DNA of 64,000 bases from Candidatus Heimdallarchaeota archaeon (GTDB lineage Archaea > Asgardarchaeota > Heimdallarchaeia > Heimdallarchaeales > Kariarchaeaceae). Position numbers and translations under genes: made by a program. The notes below the pieces were generated by a model, which ran no database searches, had not been told where the DNA came from, and was given only the letters and a program-made list of their open reading frames with translations. Positions within the stretch are counted from its first letter, which is position 1; each line of letters begins with the position of its first letter. The stretch spans positions 310,001-374,000 of the forward strand of contig JASBSB010000006.1 of assembly GCA_030149205.1 (NCBI GenBank), read 5' to 3'. This document shows positions 8,112 to 17,595 of this stretch, piece by piece.

Positions 8112-10403
8112 ATGAAGTATTTTAAATCACAGTTCACACTGCTTCTTCTCTTAAGTTCTTTAATGTTGGCAGGATCAATTGCATCAGACCAGACTTCCGT
8201 TGAAGAAATAAGCATTCAAGCAGGTGATTTGACCTTATATCCTGATACAGATCCAGATCTTTTAGCTCGAACAAGAACAGCAAATTTTGTTAAGTCTAGT
8301 CGAGCACTTCCTTCAAGTAACGGGAGTTCATTGGATCAGGTCTATTATCGGGTTGCTGCATTAAGAGTCCTAGACCCTAGTTTAGGGAACTTAAGCTCAT
8401 CGCAGAAACAATTTTACATTAATCAGGTTCTATCTTTCCAAAATACAAATGGTGGGTTTGGAGGTTGGTGGAAGGATAGAAGTTCCCTCGGAAACACCTA
8501 CAAGGCAGTTCAGGCGCTTAGCTGGCTAGGACACACAGGGTTAGACACAGTCAAAGTTAAAACTTATTTAGATAGGTTACAGAACACTTTAACCAAAGGT
8601 TTTAACTCTCACTTAGCTGACAGTGATAGTGATGTCTACACCACCTCACAGGCAGTTGAGACCTACACTCTTCTAGGTCAATCAATACCTTCTAGGGCAG
8701 ATGTGTTGAATCTATTGCAGAACTCTCAAAACCTCAACGCAGCAAAGGTATCTCCTTCAGAAATAGGTGGATTCGGATTGCAAACAAATGTCCTAAAAAA
8801 CATTTACTGGAAATCAGAGGTTACAACAACCAGTGCTGTGTTACATGCACTAAATGTTCTGGGTAGCAATGCAAAGAATTCTACTGAAGCAGCAAACTAT
8901 CTAAAAAATACACAAACCTCTTCTGGAGGATTTGTGAATGATTATATTTTAAAGAAGATCAGTGGGTCCTACACTGAGGCAGCTTTGGAAGGCTTACAGG
9001 TTTTAAGCACACTACCTACGGATTCAGTTAAGGCTGAGACCTATTTACGAAGCTTAGAACTCCCAAACGGTGGTTTTGCGCTTAAAACTGCAAGTGTGGA
9101 CTCAAGCCTGAAAGGTACATTCTTTGGTGTAAAAGGGTTGGAACTGCTTGGTGTAAAACCTACAAATGTTACAAAAACAATTGAATATTTACTTACCTTA
9201 CCTGACATGAATGATGGTTTTGGACAGCAGCCAGGAGAACTTGCCTCTCTAAGAGAGACCTTTGATGGTGTAGCTGCCTTGACTCTTGGAGGGAGGACTG
9301 TAAGCAATGTCCCAAATCTATTAGCTTATCTTGAACAGTACAGACAGACAGATGGTGGGTATGGTGTTACTGGTTCCTACATAGATAGTACCTCCAGAGT
9401 TATTAACACCTACGATCTTCTGAAGCAGACAGTACCAGCAAAGGCAGATGTAATAAAATTTATTCAGGACAGACAGCAGACAAACGGTGGATTCTCAAAG
9501 AAGCCACTGAACACCACAACTTTTGTCATTTCTACCTTTAGGGCTGTTGTTTCCTTGAGCTTACTTGGTGCCACACCTAAAGATGTTAGTGGAGCAATCA
9601 GCTATCTAAAGAGCACACAAAACACTGACGGAGGATTTGGAGGTTTTCCAGGTGACTCAAGTGATGTATCTAGTACCTACAGGGCGGTTCGTGCCCTCTC
9701 ACTTCTAGGAGACACAAGCTTCAATAAAGCAGGTGCTGTGAAATTCTTGCAAGATTCGCAGAACCCAAATGGTGGGTTTAAGAGAAGTGTGAATGATGTT
9801 GCACTTCCAAAGAACGCTTCCAGTGCAGTATACACCTACAGTGCTGTGAGAGCTCTCTACCTGCTAAGTTCAAAACCAAGTAACTTCAGTGGGGTTTATC
9901 ATTATGTTGTAAGTCTTCGGAACAATGATGGTGGGTATGGCAAGCATCCGAACTTCAGCTCAGATATTGCTTATACGTTCACATCACTTTGGATACTGAA
10001 GCACATGAATTCTGTGACAGGCTTCTCACTTACTGCTTCTCCATCACTTGGATCTACCAGAAACAGCTATTCTAGTGCGACCCTCCAGATAAATGGAGGT
10101 GTTCCCACATTTAACTACAGTGTTGGTGTTGCAAACGTAACCGCAAGAGTTACTGGAGTGATATCTTCTAGAACTGTCAGTATTGACACGAGTTCCATGT
10201 CTCCAGGTACATATGAGTTCGAAATTAACCTTAAGGATCTGACTGGTGCAGCAATCTCTGGCAAGTTCAAGGTGTACATCGGATCAGTACCACTTACCAA
10301 CCAGCCGACAAGCACCCCCAAACAGGGTTCTCCATTGCTCCTCTTGCCCTTGATTATAACACTATTCGGTGTTGCTTTCATTTCCATCAAGAGAAGGACT
10401 TAG
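8112..10403 (+). CDS. Secreted, C-terminally anchored alpha/alpha-toroid (prenyltransferase/squalene cyclase-type repeat) protein
   Basis: Cell-surface protein of 763 residues. A signal peptide (1-25) precedes about a dozen repeats of some 45-50 residues with the turn NGGFGG or DGGYG (residues 55-645), the alpha/alpha-toroid found in protein prenyltransferase beta subunits and terpene cyclases. A beta-rich Ig/cadherin-like domain (about 645-730) and a membrane helix with a basic end (738-763) follow. The prenyltransferase zinc His motif is not seen: the equivalent block reads SDIAYTFTSL, and no cyclase DxDD motif is present. A structural or binding role is more likely than catalysis. AAAGGAG, 7 bases before the ATG, is one of the few clear Shine-Dalgarno sites in the window. 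It leads a three-gene operon, with the next gene starting 13 bases downstream. Confidence 0.88.
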   Translation: MKYFKSQFTLLLLLSSLMLAGSIASDQTSVEEISIQAGDLTLYPDTDPDLLARTRTANFVKSSRALPSSNGSSLDQVYYRVAALRVLDPSLGNLSSSQKQFYINQVLSFQNTNGGFGGWWKDRSSLGNTYKAVQALSWLGHTGLDTVKVKTYLDRLQNTLTKGFNSHLADSDSDVYTTSQAVETYTLLGQSIPSRADVLNLLQNSQNLNAAKVSPSEIGGFGLQTNVLKNIYWKSEVTTTSAVLHALNVLGSNAKNSTEAANYLKNTQTSSGGFVNDYILKKISGSYTEAALEGLQVLSTLPTDSVKAETYLRSLELPNGGFALKTASVDSSLKGTFFGVKGLELLGVKPTNVTKTIEYLLTLPDMNDGFGQQPGELASLRETFDGVAALTLGGRTVSNVPNLLAYLEQYRQTDGGYGVTGSYIDSTSRVINTYDLLKQTVPAKADVIKFIQDRQQTNGGFSKKPLNTTTFVISTFRAVVSLSLLGATPKDVSGAISYLKSTQNTDGGFGGFPGDSSDVSSTYRAVRALSLLGDTSFNKAGAVKFLQDSQNPNGGFKRSVNDVALPKNASSAVYTYSAVRALYLLSSKPSNFSGVYHYVVSLRNNDGGYGKHPNFSSDIAYTFTSLWILKHMNSVTGFSLTASPSLGSTRNSYSSATLQINGGVPTFNYSVGVANVTARVTGVISSRTVSIDTSSMSPGTYEFEINLKDLTGAAISGKFKVYIGSVPLTNQPTSTPKQGSPLLLLPLIITLFGVAFISIKRRT

Positions 10404-10416
10404 GTGCCTTAAGGTA

Positions 10417-13400
10417 ATGAATACCAAATTCTTGCTCATTTTTGTATTAATTTTTTCAATTGGTATATTCATTACTCCAACTCAGAGTTATATGGATAAT
10501 AACCTTTATCCATCTCTGGAAACTCAAGCTACAGACAAAATTTTAACTAATAGCACAGTTATTGATGATCTGGAAAAGTTTCTGACTCTCACACAGGATG
10601 ATAAACAGTTCGCAATCAAATCAATGGATCAAGCATTTTATTTAGGTCTAAGTATAAGATTTATTGAGACAATTCAAAATCCACCTCAAACATTGGTAGG
10701 AGATGTTGAAGAATTAAAGCTAAGGGTTTTAACCTATATCAACAATGTCCGCAACACCAATGGAGGATATGGAAATTGGAGAGGGGCTAAAAGTTCTGCT
10801 GAATCTACAGTTCAAGCAATAGATGTGTACAACGCACTTGGATTTCCACAGAACTTCACCTCAAAACAGGCTAATGAGACCATCGGTTTCATGAACACAT
10901 TAAAAACTAATTTGGGAGGGTTTTATCCTCTACAGGATTGGGACGCACCTGACATCACATCAACTTATCGAGCAGTATACATACAGAATCTTTTAAACAA
11001 ACAGTTCAATGTCAAAGCCATCAACAAAACTGGAATTAAGCAATTTGTTCAGAACAACTACATCACGCCTTTCTTTATTTCTGGAGCTTCGGGATATTCA
11101 GAGGTAAAGGGAGGAAAACCAGAGGTTCTTGCATCATTGGATGCATTAGAGACTTTTCTTGGTTTGAATCAAACTGATCCTTACAGAAGCTCGGTTATCA
11201 GGTTCATCAATTCACTCACCTCACCTAACGGTGGGGTTGCAGGATTTGAGGGCAAGCTTCCTAAGACAGGGTATACTTCTGCTGCAATACAGTATTACCT
11301 CAGAATCAAAAATTATTTCCCCGGTAACCTATCCGAATTTAACCTTGGTTTTTTGGATAGAGCGATAGATTATTTATTGGGGAATCGGGCACCAGATTCT
11401 GGGTTTACTGCTGCAGACACAGACAGCACCCCCGAACTTAGTAGTACATATTTTGTGCTGAGAAGCATTTATGAATTAAAACAGAACAATCTTTGGAATC
11501 GCTCAGTAGACCTAACGGGTGTCTACTCATTCCTCTTGAGTGGTCATGAACCTACTTATGGGTTAGGTGAGTATCCCGGAGATATAGCAGAGTTGTCGTA
11601 TACCAGTAGAGCTGTGCTTTTAGGCAGACTGATCAATCGAACGGATTGGATGAGTCCAAAGCTGATAGATTATATTTTAAAAAGCTTTGATGAAAAGAAC
11701 AGTGGATTTGGGTACAGACCGGGAGGGACTGCGCGTATAAAGTACACTTACTACGCATTGGCTGCACTGCGAGCATTGCATCACCCATTTTCGAACATTG
11801 ATCTGATAGTAGATTTTATTCTATCAGCTCAGACCCCAGATGGTGGCTTTGGGCAGATAAGCAAAGCAAAGATAAGCTATATCTCTCACACATTTTGGGC
11901 TATAAGCGCGTTAAAATCCTTGGGTCAACTGACAACTCTGACACTTGATTTTGCACAGATCTATAATTGGTTACAAGGGTTGAGAGACCCTGTAACTGGG
12001 ATGTATAAGAATTCCATAACTTCACAACCGTCCATACTTTCAACCTATAGGGCCATTCAGATTATGACTTATCTGGGATATTCTGTCGATAGTACTGATA
12101 CTGTTCATCAATCAATACATCAGTATCAAACAACATCTGGAGGATTTGTGAATGACCTTACTAAGACCCTTGCAACAATGGAAGCAACATATTTTGCGGT
12201 GAGAACCATGAGATTGTTAAACACTACCTATAATGAAAGCAAGGTCTACAAATATGTTAGGGGTCTTCTTAATAGTGATGGAGCATTTGCTCTTCGGGAG
12301 GGATTCTCAAGCAGAGTTTCTTCCTCATTTTATGCGGTTTCACTACTTAGAAAGATTGAGGGGGTGTCTAAAGACCTGTCACCTATAGAAGGAGGACTAC
12401 CTGACTTGTTTGCCCCAATCATAGAACCTGCTTTTGTTGCAAATCTACGAAAACAAAACAAAATATCTGGTTCATTCTCTCTGACAGCCCAGGTCAAGGA
12501 TCCAGAGGGAAACGTCTCAGGGTCTTGGATAGAGGCAAAATGGCAGAGATATTCAGATAATCAGACATTCTCTTACAGAGAATCAGGCACTAATCTGGGG
12601 AGAGACCAATGGGAATTTACTGTCGGTCCTTTTAACCAGACAGGTGTTCTTCTGTTTAGACTCATAGCAACGGATCTAAACAACAACACAGCCACCACAT
12701 CGTGGTTGGCATTAGATACCACAGGGATACCTGTGGGTGGGGGAGTCTTTGCAAGCATCAATTGGGAACGGATAATTCTAAATGTCCTTCCATACCTGAT
12801 GCTCTTCTTTGCGCTAATTGAGATGTTCTATGAGCGTTCAAAGAAAAAAGAAATATTAAATGAGAAGGTGAAAATGGTGTATCAACCCAAAAATCAGGAA
12901 GGTGACATAAACTTCGAGATGTTCAGCGCATTGCTGGTGATACTAGCGATGGTGGTTCTAAGTTTTGTTGCCAGAATCTATATTCAGGATGCTTTAATAA
13001 TCATACAAAAGTCAATATTTCTCTTCAGATTCTTATTGGCTGTTGTGGTAATAATTATAACAAAATATGTGCTTGGATTAGACACCTACGGGCTTTTTGC
13101 CCCAAGTGTCTTAGTTATTGCAATGCTTCAGGTGGGCCCATTCTGGGGTTCTGTGATATTTTTCAATGTGTTTGGACTATTGTATATCATTAGATCGCTC
13201 ATGGAGCCCTTGAATTTTCCCGTTGGATTCAGGATTGGGATAATGATGGTCTTCAATGTTGCATTTCTAGGGGTGTTGGAGCTGATTGGAGAGGTTTATC
13301 GGATCCCCTTTCTAGCTCAGGCACTCTTTGTTCCAATCATTATCATGCCTTGGATAGCCGACAGATATATCTCTAATGCAAGACAGTTTGATCAATTATT

Positions 13401-14553
13401 CGCCTTTACAAGGTTAATCATCAGCCTTCTCATTACACTTCTTGCATATGTCTTTATGTCTAATTCTGCCTTGGTAACCTTTGTTGCTGTGAATCCTGAG
13501 ACTTGGGTGGTCTTAATCGCGTTCTTGGTCTTCTTTGGTAAATACCGAAAATATACCATACTTGATAAGAGGAGGTTCTACCGGCTATTTAGAATCAAAA
13601 ACACCCCAATGTCTATGATGATTAGAAACCGTAACTATATCGCACAATACAATCCACCAATAATTCATCCTCTGATCAACAAGTATGACATGAAGGGTCT
13701 CTTCGATAAATGGGGCGTAGCCACCGCTGAACTTTTGGCTGTTGTGGATAATGTAGACCAGCTTGATCCCTTGTTCAAGAGGTTAAGCACTGAGGTTGTC
13801 TTCAAGAACGGATTTGTCATTAAACCTTCTCAAAGTTATGGAGGCATGGGGATAGTTGTGGTACAGGAAGTGACACCTGAAGGGAATTTCAGGGTTGGTT
13901 CAGATATTTACCACCCAGATGCACTCAAAGAGGAGTGTAAACGAATTATACAGGGTGAGTATCTGACAGCACACACCACCTCAGAAAATGATATCATAGT
14001 CATTGAGGAAAAGATTAACCTTGCTGATAGCATGAAATCTATCTCTATTGGGCTTCCAGACATAAGAGTAATAGTCTTTAGAGGTATCCCAGTGATGGCA
14101 ATGGCAAGGCTTCCAACCAAGGAGAGTGACGGAAAAGCCAACCTAAAACAGGGGGCTATTGGAGCAGGAATTCATCTCTCTTCAGGTCTTATTTTTAGAG
14201 CTGAGTGGAAGACAAACCCCCTCAATATTCATCCTGACACAGGAAATGAAATCATTGGATATCAATTCACGAAATGGGATGAGATATTAGCTGTTGCCTG
14301 TCTGGCGCAGAAAAGCACTGGGTTGGGTTATGCAGGTGTGGATCTTGTACTCGGACAGAAGAATGGAGAGGAAAAGATCTATGTGCTAGAGATCAACAAG
14401 AGGCCCGGTTTGGAGATACAAAATATCAACCTTGCAAGCCTAATGGAAAGGTTAGATTATATAGAGGACAATGACCTTGATATGACAGACAAGTCACCAA
14501 CAGCAGTTGTTAGATATGTGAAACAGTTATCTAAAGAGTATTGGGAGGTGTAA
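10417..14553 (+). CDS. Fusion: secreted alpha/alpha-toroid, Ig-like domain, 7TM module and cytoplasmic ATP-grasp (RimK-like) ligase
   Basis: Protein of 1,378 residues. A signal sequence (1-24) is followed by toroid repeats (about 90-660; turns NTNGGYG, PDGGFG, SDGAF), a beta domain with the block VKDPEGNVSG (about 672-770), and a membrane helix (786-806). A seven-helix bundle (about 835-1045) and an ATP-grasp domain (about 1055-1378) come last. The ATP-grasp part has FVIKPSQSYGGMGIVVV, IVIEEKI, a basic/Asp block and EINKRPGLEIQ, typical of the alpha-L-glutamate ligase-related group. In bacteria that ligase and a 7TM protein with an inactive transglutaminase domain are separate neighbouring genes. 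Here the 7TM and ligase are one chain with an outside toroid, and a transglutaminase gene follows. The start at 10417 avoids overlap with the previous gene. The substrate is unknown; amino-acid or peptide ligation is inferred from the family. Confidence 0.85.
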   Translation: MNTKFLLIFVLIFSIGIFITPTQSYMDNNLYPSLETQATDKILTNSTVIDDLEKFLTLTQDDKQFAIKSMDQAFYLGLSIRFIETIQNPPQTLVGDVEELKLRVLTYINNVRNTNGGYGNWRGAKSSAESTVQAIDVYNALGFPQNFTSKQANETIGFMNTLKTNLGGFYPLQDWDAPDITSTYRAVYIQNLLNKQFNVKAINKTGIKQFVQNNYITPFFISGASGYSEVKGGKPEVLASLDALETFLGLNQTDPYRSSVIRFINSLTSPNGGVAGFEGKLPKTGYTSAAIQYYLRIKNYFPGNLSEFNLGFLDRAIDYLLGNRAPDSGFTAADTDSTPELSSTYFVLRSIYELKQNNLWNRSVDLTGVYSFLLSGHEPTYGLGEYPGDIAELSYTSRAVLLGRLINRTDWMSPKLIDYILKSFDEKNSGFGYRPGGTARIKYTYYALAALRALHHPFSNIDLIVDFILSAQTPDGGFGQISKAKISYISHTFWAISALKSLGQLTTLTLDFAQIYNWLQGLRDPVTGMYKNSITSQPSILSTYRAIQIMTYLGYSVDSTDTVHQSIHQYQTTSGGFVNDLTKTLATMEATYFAVRTMRLLNTTYNESKVYKYVRGLLNSDGAFALREGFSSRVSSSFYAVSLLRKIEGVSKDLSPIEGGLPDLFAPIIEPAFVANLRKQNKISGSFSLTAQVKDPEGNVSGSWIEAKWQRYSDNQTFSYRESGTNLGRDQWEFTVGPFNQTGVLLFRLIATDLNNNTATTSWLALDTTGIPVGGGVFASINWERIILNVLPYLMLFFALIEMFYERSKKKEILNEKVKMVYQPKNQEGDINFEMFSALLVILAMVVLSFVARIYIQDALIIIQKSIFLFRFLLAVVVIIITKYVLGLDTYGLFAPSVLVIAMLQVGPFWGSVIFFNVFGLLYIIRSLMEPLNFPVGFRIGIMMVFNVAFLGVLELIGEVYRIPFLAQALFVPIIIMPWIADRYISNARQFDQLFAFTRLIISLLITLLAYVFMSNSALVTFVAVNPETWVVLIAFLVFFGKYRKYTILDKRRFYRLFRIKNTPMSMMIRNRNYIAQYNPPIIHPLINKYDMKGLFDKWGVATAELLAVVDNVDQLDPLFKRLSTEVVFKNGFVIKPSQSYGGMGIVVVQEVTPEGNFRVGSDIYHPDALKEECKRIIQGEYLTAHTTSENDIIVIEEKINLADSMKSISIGLPDIRVIVFRGIPVMAMARLPTKESDGKANLKQGAIGAGIHLSSGLIFRAEWKTNPLNIHPDTGNEIIGYQFTKWDEILAVACLAQKSTGLGYAGVDLVLGQKNGEEKIYVLEINKRPGLEIQNINLASLMERLDYIEDNDLDMTDKSPTAVVRYVKQLSKEYWEV

Positions 14554-14554
14554 C

Positions 14555-15685
14555 ATGAGAAACAAAACAAAGATTTATTTTATAATTCTTGCCATCCTGT
14601 TGTTCTCTGGTTCCTTTACAGTTCTATATTTCAATGAGGCAGATGAGGTGAAAAAGGGGGATGCTGATTATCAGCTCTCTTACAGATTCCGGATGCAAAA
14701 CCTTGGACCACTGAACCTTACAAGTGTATCTCTTCGATTAGCTCTACTAAAGACATGGGATCCTGTACAGACAGTCCACAACATTTCTGTGGAGACCCCC
14801 TTTAATTATACCTCCACAGACCAATACAACAATTCATACATTCATTATGATTACAGAAACTTCAGAGTTAATCAGACTGTGGATCTCATTGTTAGGGCGA
14901 ATCTTACAATCCCATTTCTGGATTATTCAAGAGCAAATATCAGAGCAAAGGAATATGACCAACAATCTAGCACATACAGGCTTTATACAGCATTCAATCC
15001 ATTAGCAGACAGCACAGATCCGGGAATTGTGAATCTAGCACAAAGCCTTACAAGATCGACTAACCCTATAGATATCGCATTTGAAGCTTACAATTTCTCA
15101 TCAACTTATCTCAAGTACAGACTGCTTAGCAATAGTCGTGGTGCTAAATTTGCCCTGCATAATGGATATGGTGACTGTGACGAGTACACAACACTCTTTA
15201 TGGCACTATTAAGAGCCAGAGGAATACCTGTGGTGGAACATACCGCATGGCTTGCTGATTTCATAGAGGGATATGAGGGGACTGATGATGGAGCTGCCGC
15301 TCATGCTTATCCAATGTTCTTTGTCGAAGGAATAGGAATGCTTCCCGTGGATCCAACCCGTGGAAACAAAAATCTTTTTGACAATTTCCTTAAAACTGAT
15401 CACAAGAGAATCACCCTGACTAGAGGTTACAATCAACCATATCGGTTGTTAAGATACAAATGGGTTCCAAATGCAAATCTTACTGATCCATTGGTTCAAA
15501 GCAACTACACCATCAAAATTGAAAAGTTAGCGATCAACTTTTTCTCAACCCTTAGAAGCAGCATCTACATCGTCTTGGTTGCAATTCCCATTATTTTCAT
15601 CCTTTACACAGGATTAGCAGGGAGAAAAGCTCAAAGGGAACGTCAGAAGAAGGTGAGACGAATACTGAAACAAGACCTATTCTAA
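14555..15685 (+). CDS. Membrane-anchored extracytoplasmic transglutaminase-like protein
   Basis: Protein of 376 residues with an N-terminal membrane helix (6-24), a beta-rich region with several N-glycosylation-type sites (30-140), and a transglutaminase/papain-fold core. A C-terminal helix (about 325-345) precedes a basic tail. The catalytic triad appears complete: C208 in GDCDEYT, H250 in AAHAYP and D266 in PVDPTRG. The protein is thus probably active, unlike the bacterial inactive transglutaminase-7TM partner of related ligases. It starts one base after the stop of the ATP-grasp fusion, so the two are translationally coupled. Cross-linking or hydrolysis of a peptide bond at the cell surface, made or used together with the ligase, is an inference. 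Confidence 0.85.
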   Translation: MRNKTKIYFIILAILLFSGSFTVLYFNEADEVKKGDADYQLSYRFRMQNLGPLNLTSVSLRLALLKTWDPVQTVHNISVETPFNYTSTDQYNNSYIHYDYRNFRVNQTVDLIVRANLTIPFLDYSRANIRAKEYDQQSSTYRLYTAFNPLADSTDPGIVNLAQSLTRSTNPIDIAFEAYNFSSTYLKYRLLSNSRGAKFALHNGYGDCDEYTTLFMALLRARGIPVVEHTAWLADFIEGYEGTDDGAAAHAYPMFFVEGIGMLPVDPTRGNKNLFDNFLKTDHKRITLTRGYNQPYRLLRYKWVPNANLTDPLVQSNYTIKIEKLAINFFSTLRSSIYIVLVAIPIIFILYTGLAGRKAQRERQKKVRRILKQDLF

Positions 15686-15871
15686 AATTAATTTCTAACT
15701 ACTTTCGATACACTTTTTATAATTGCAGTGATTTGTTAAAAACAATCATTTACTCCTCAAGAACTATACAAATTCACAAAATTTCACTAAATAAAATATC
15801 ACGATTATTTAGTGAAGTTTCTTATTTGGTCATTGAGTAAAGGTTATGTAAATGATGCCCTTTTTACAGCT

Positions 15872-16705
15872 ATGGATTTAAATCTTAAGGATAGACATTT
15901 CTTCGTTACTGGGGCCAGTGGAGGGATTGGATTGGCAACCGCAAAGCTGTTACTCGATGAAGGAGCCATTGTATCACTTCATTATAACTCAACCAGAAAC
16001 ACATTGAACAGCATTTTAGATGAATATAGCATGAGATGTAACCCTGTTCAAGCAGATCTAAAGAATGAAGCACAGGTTAAGCGTGCTTTTGAAGATGCAG
16101 AGAAGAATCTAGGTGTCGTACACGGTCTAGTGGTGAATCATGGGATTTGGATTGTGAAACCTGCACCCCTGGATGAAATGACCTTGGAACAATGGCAACA
16201 CACGATTGATACCAACCTTACTGGTGCTTTCTTGTCAATAAAATACTTTTTCAAACAAATTAAAAGAAACGGGATAAAGGATCCCTCTGTTGTCCTTATT
16301 GCTTCAACCGCAGGAATATTTGGGGAGGCTGATCACTCTGATTATGCCAGCTCAAAATCAGCACTCATGTATGGTCTAATGAGGTCTGCGAAAAACGAGA
16401 TAGTCAAATTTGCTCCGCTAGGAAGAGTTAATACTGTTGCACCTGGTTGGGTAATCACACCTATGGCAACTGAATCTCTTAAAGACAAAGAGCTTATTGG
16501 AAGAGTGTTTCAAACCACCCCACTTCGAAAAGTAGCCACCCCTGAGGATGTTGCAAATTCTATTGCATTTCTTCTTTCACCAAAGGTGAGTGGCCACCTA
16601 ACTGGTGAGATCATTGAGGTGACAGGTGGAATGGAGGGAAGAGCACTTGCGACAGTGGATGAGGTCACCAACAACAACAATCTAGATTCTCTGGGTATCA
16701 ATTAA
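15872..16705 (+). CDS. Short-chain dehydrogenase/reductase
   Basis: NAD(P)-dependent oxidoreductase of the classical SDR family. It has the nucleotide-binding turn TGASGGIG (residues 11-18), the structural NHG block, catalytic Ser in IASTAG, and YASSK with the Tyr and Lys. The region PGWVITPM follows, then a C-terminal GEIIEVTGG typical of FabG-like members. The frame is open to a GTG at 15812, but the ATG at 15872 gives the usual SDR N-terminus a few residues before the first beta strand. The substrate cannot be told from sequence; family members act on sugars, steroids or acyl chains. It stands alone between an upstream operon and the VOC gene. Confidence 0.9.
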   Translation: MDLNLKDRHFFVTGASGGIGLATAKLLLDEGAIVSLHYNSTRNTLNSILDEYSMRCNPVQADLKNEAQVKRAFEDAEKNLGVVHGLVVNHGIWIVKPAPLDEMTLEQWQHTIDTNLTGAFLSIKYFFKQIKRNGIKDPSVVLIASTAGIFGEADHSDYASSKSALMYGLMRSAKNEIVKFAPLGRVNTVAPGWVITPMATESLKDKELIGRVFQTTPLRKVATPEDVANSIAFLLSPKVSGHLTGEIIEVTGGMEGRALATVDEVTNNNNLDSLGIN

Positions 16706-16991
16706 GGAAGTGTGACAACAATTCAGTTGAATGAAAACGAAATCAACTATCATGGTATCATAGTGCTTAATTCAATCAATAGAGATTTTAAAATCTAGTT
16801 GATTCAAAGATTATTGATCTTGATCAATTTTAGCCTTAGCTCCTCCATCTTTATCTATTGTAACAGGTGCAAGAAGCATTTTATGATCATACTTTCCACA
16901 TATTATTCTCCCGAGAGCTTAACAGGTTAGTTATTTGATTTTAAATCTCTCAAATGGGAATATTCTTTAAGGTGAAAGTAGTATAAATAGT

Positions 16992-17555
16992 ATGGCACAT
17001 CCTCCGTTTGGGCATCATTTAGAAATTTGTATGTCTGTTCCAGATATGCAGCAAACTGTTGACTATTACCTCTCACTCGGATTTGAGATATACTCTGGTG
17101 GTGTAGACAAAGGCTGGTGTACTGTCACAGATGGATTGATACATCTTGCTTTTTTTCCTCAGGGATTCATTGAAAAGGAATTTGGAGTGAAGGTGCTCCT
17201 GAACTACAGAGGTGGAAATATAGCCAAGATAATCAAGTACCTCGAAGAACGGAAAGTCAAGTTAGACAAGAAGAAGTTGAATACTGACGGAACTGGCGAT
17301 GCATTGCTCACAGACCTCAACGGTGTAAAACTATATTTTGACACTGTTGATTATGAAGAACGAGTCCACACCGATGAAATCATTATTCCTAAGTCAATAA
17401 ACACCCCAGAAACTATCGATATCCCAAGAGATTTAGGTGTCCCAGAATCAGTTGAGATACCAAGCGATCTACCGGTTCCAAAGGATTTGAATACCCCTGA
17501 AACACTCAAAGTTGCTAAAAATGCGTTGTATCAAGAAGACTTAGAAATGCACTGA
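16992..17555 (+). CDS. VOC (glyoxalase-fold) protein with a C-terminal hexapeptide-repeat tail
   Basis: Residues 5-125 form a vicinal-oxygen-chelate domain: HHLEICMSVPDMQQTVDYYLSLGFE at the start and LTDLNGVKLYFDT at the end, the usual paired beta-alpha-beta-beta-beta layout. From residue 132 the chain changes to eight exact six-residue units of the type I/V/T-P-x-x-L/I-x (PKSIN, PETID, PRDLG, PESVE, PSDLP, PKDLN, PETLK and a final degenerate unit). I know of no VOC protein with such a tail. It may be an extended or beta-rich binding segment. The catalytic role is undefined, because VOC proteins include isomerases, dioxygenases and antibiotic-binding proteins. The upstream region has a CTTTAAG box about 27 bases before the ATG. 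Confidence 0.8.
   Translation: MAHPPFGHHLEICMSVPDMQQTVDYYLSLGFEIYSGGVDKGWCTVTDGLIHLAFFPQGFIEKEFGVKVLLNYRGGNIAKIIKYLEERKVKLDKKKLNTDGTGDALLTDLNGVKLYFDTVDYEERVHTDEIIIPKSINTPETIDIPRDLGVPESVEIPSDLPVPKDLNTPETLKVAKNALYQEDLEMH
17385..17528 (+). repeat. Eight in-frame 18-base units coding for hexapeptide repeats
   Basis: The codons for (I/V/T)PxxΦx recur every 18 bases from 17385 to 17528 without any insertion or deletion. The proline codon is second in seven of the eight units; the last reads VAKNAL. DNA identity between units is low, so the pattern is kept at the protein level rather than being a recent slippage. Confidence 0.8.
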
Positions 17556-17566
17556 AATGGGTAAAT

Positions 17567-17577
17567 CCTTTTAAAAA
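17567..17577 (+). promoter_or_regulatory. TATA-like box of the M24 peptidase gene
   Basis: CCTTTTAAAAA is centred about 23 bases before the ATG at 17596, consistent with a leaderless archaeal transcript. Confidence 0.5.
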
Positions 17578-17595
17578 TTCTGTAAATCTTGTCCT

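Noticed and set aside
10115..10390. Minus-strand frame inside the first toroid gene
   Set aside because: It is a shadow of a strongly supported gene on the plus strand.
15812..15871. GTG start for the SDR gene
   Set aside because: The extra 20 residues precede the usual SDR start and add a hydrophobic segment without family support.
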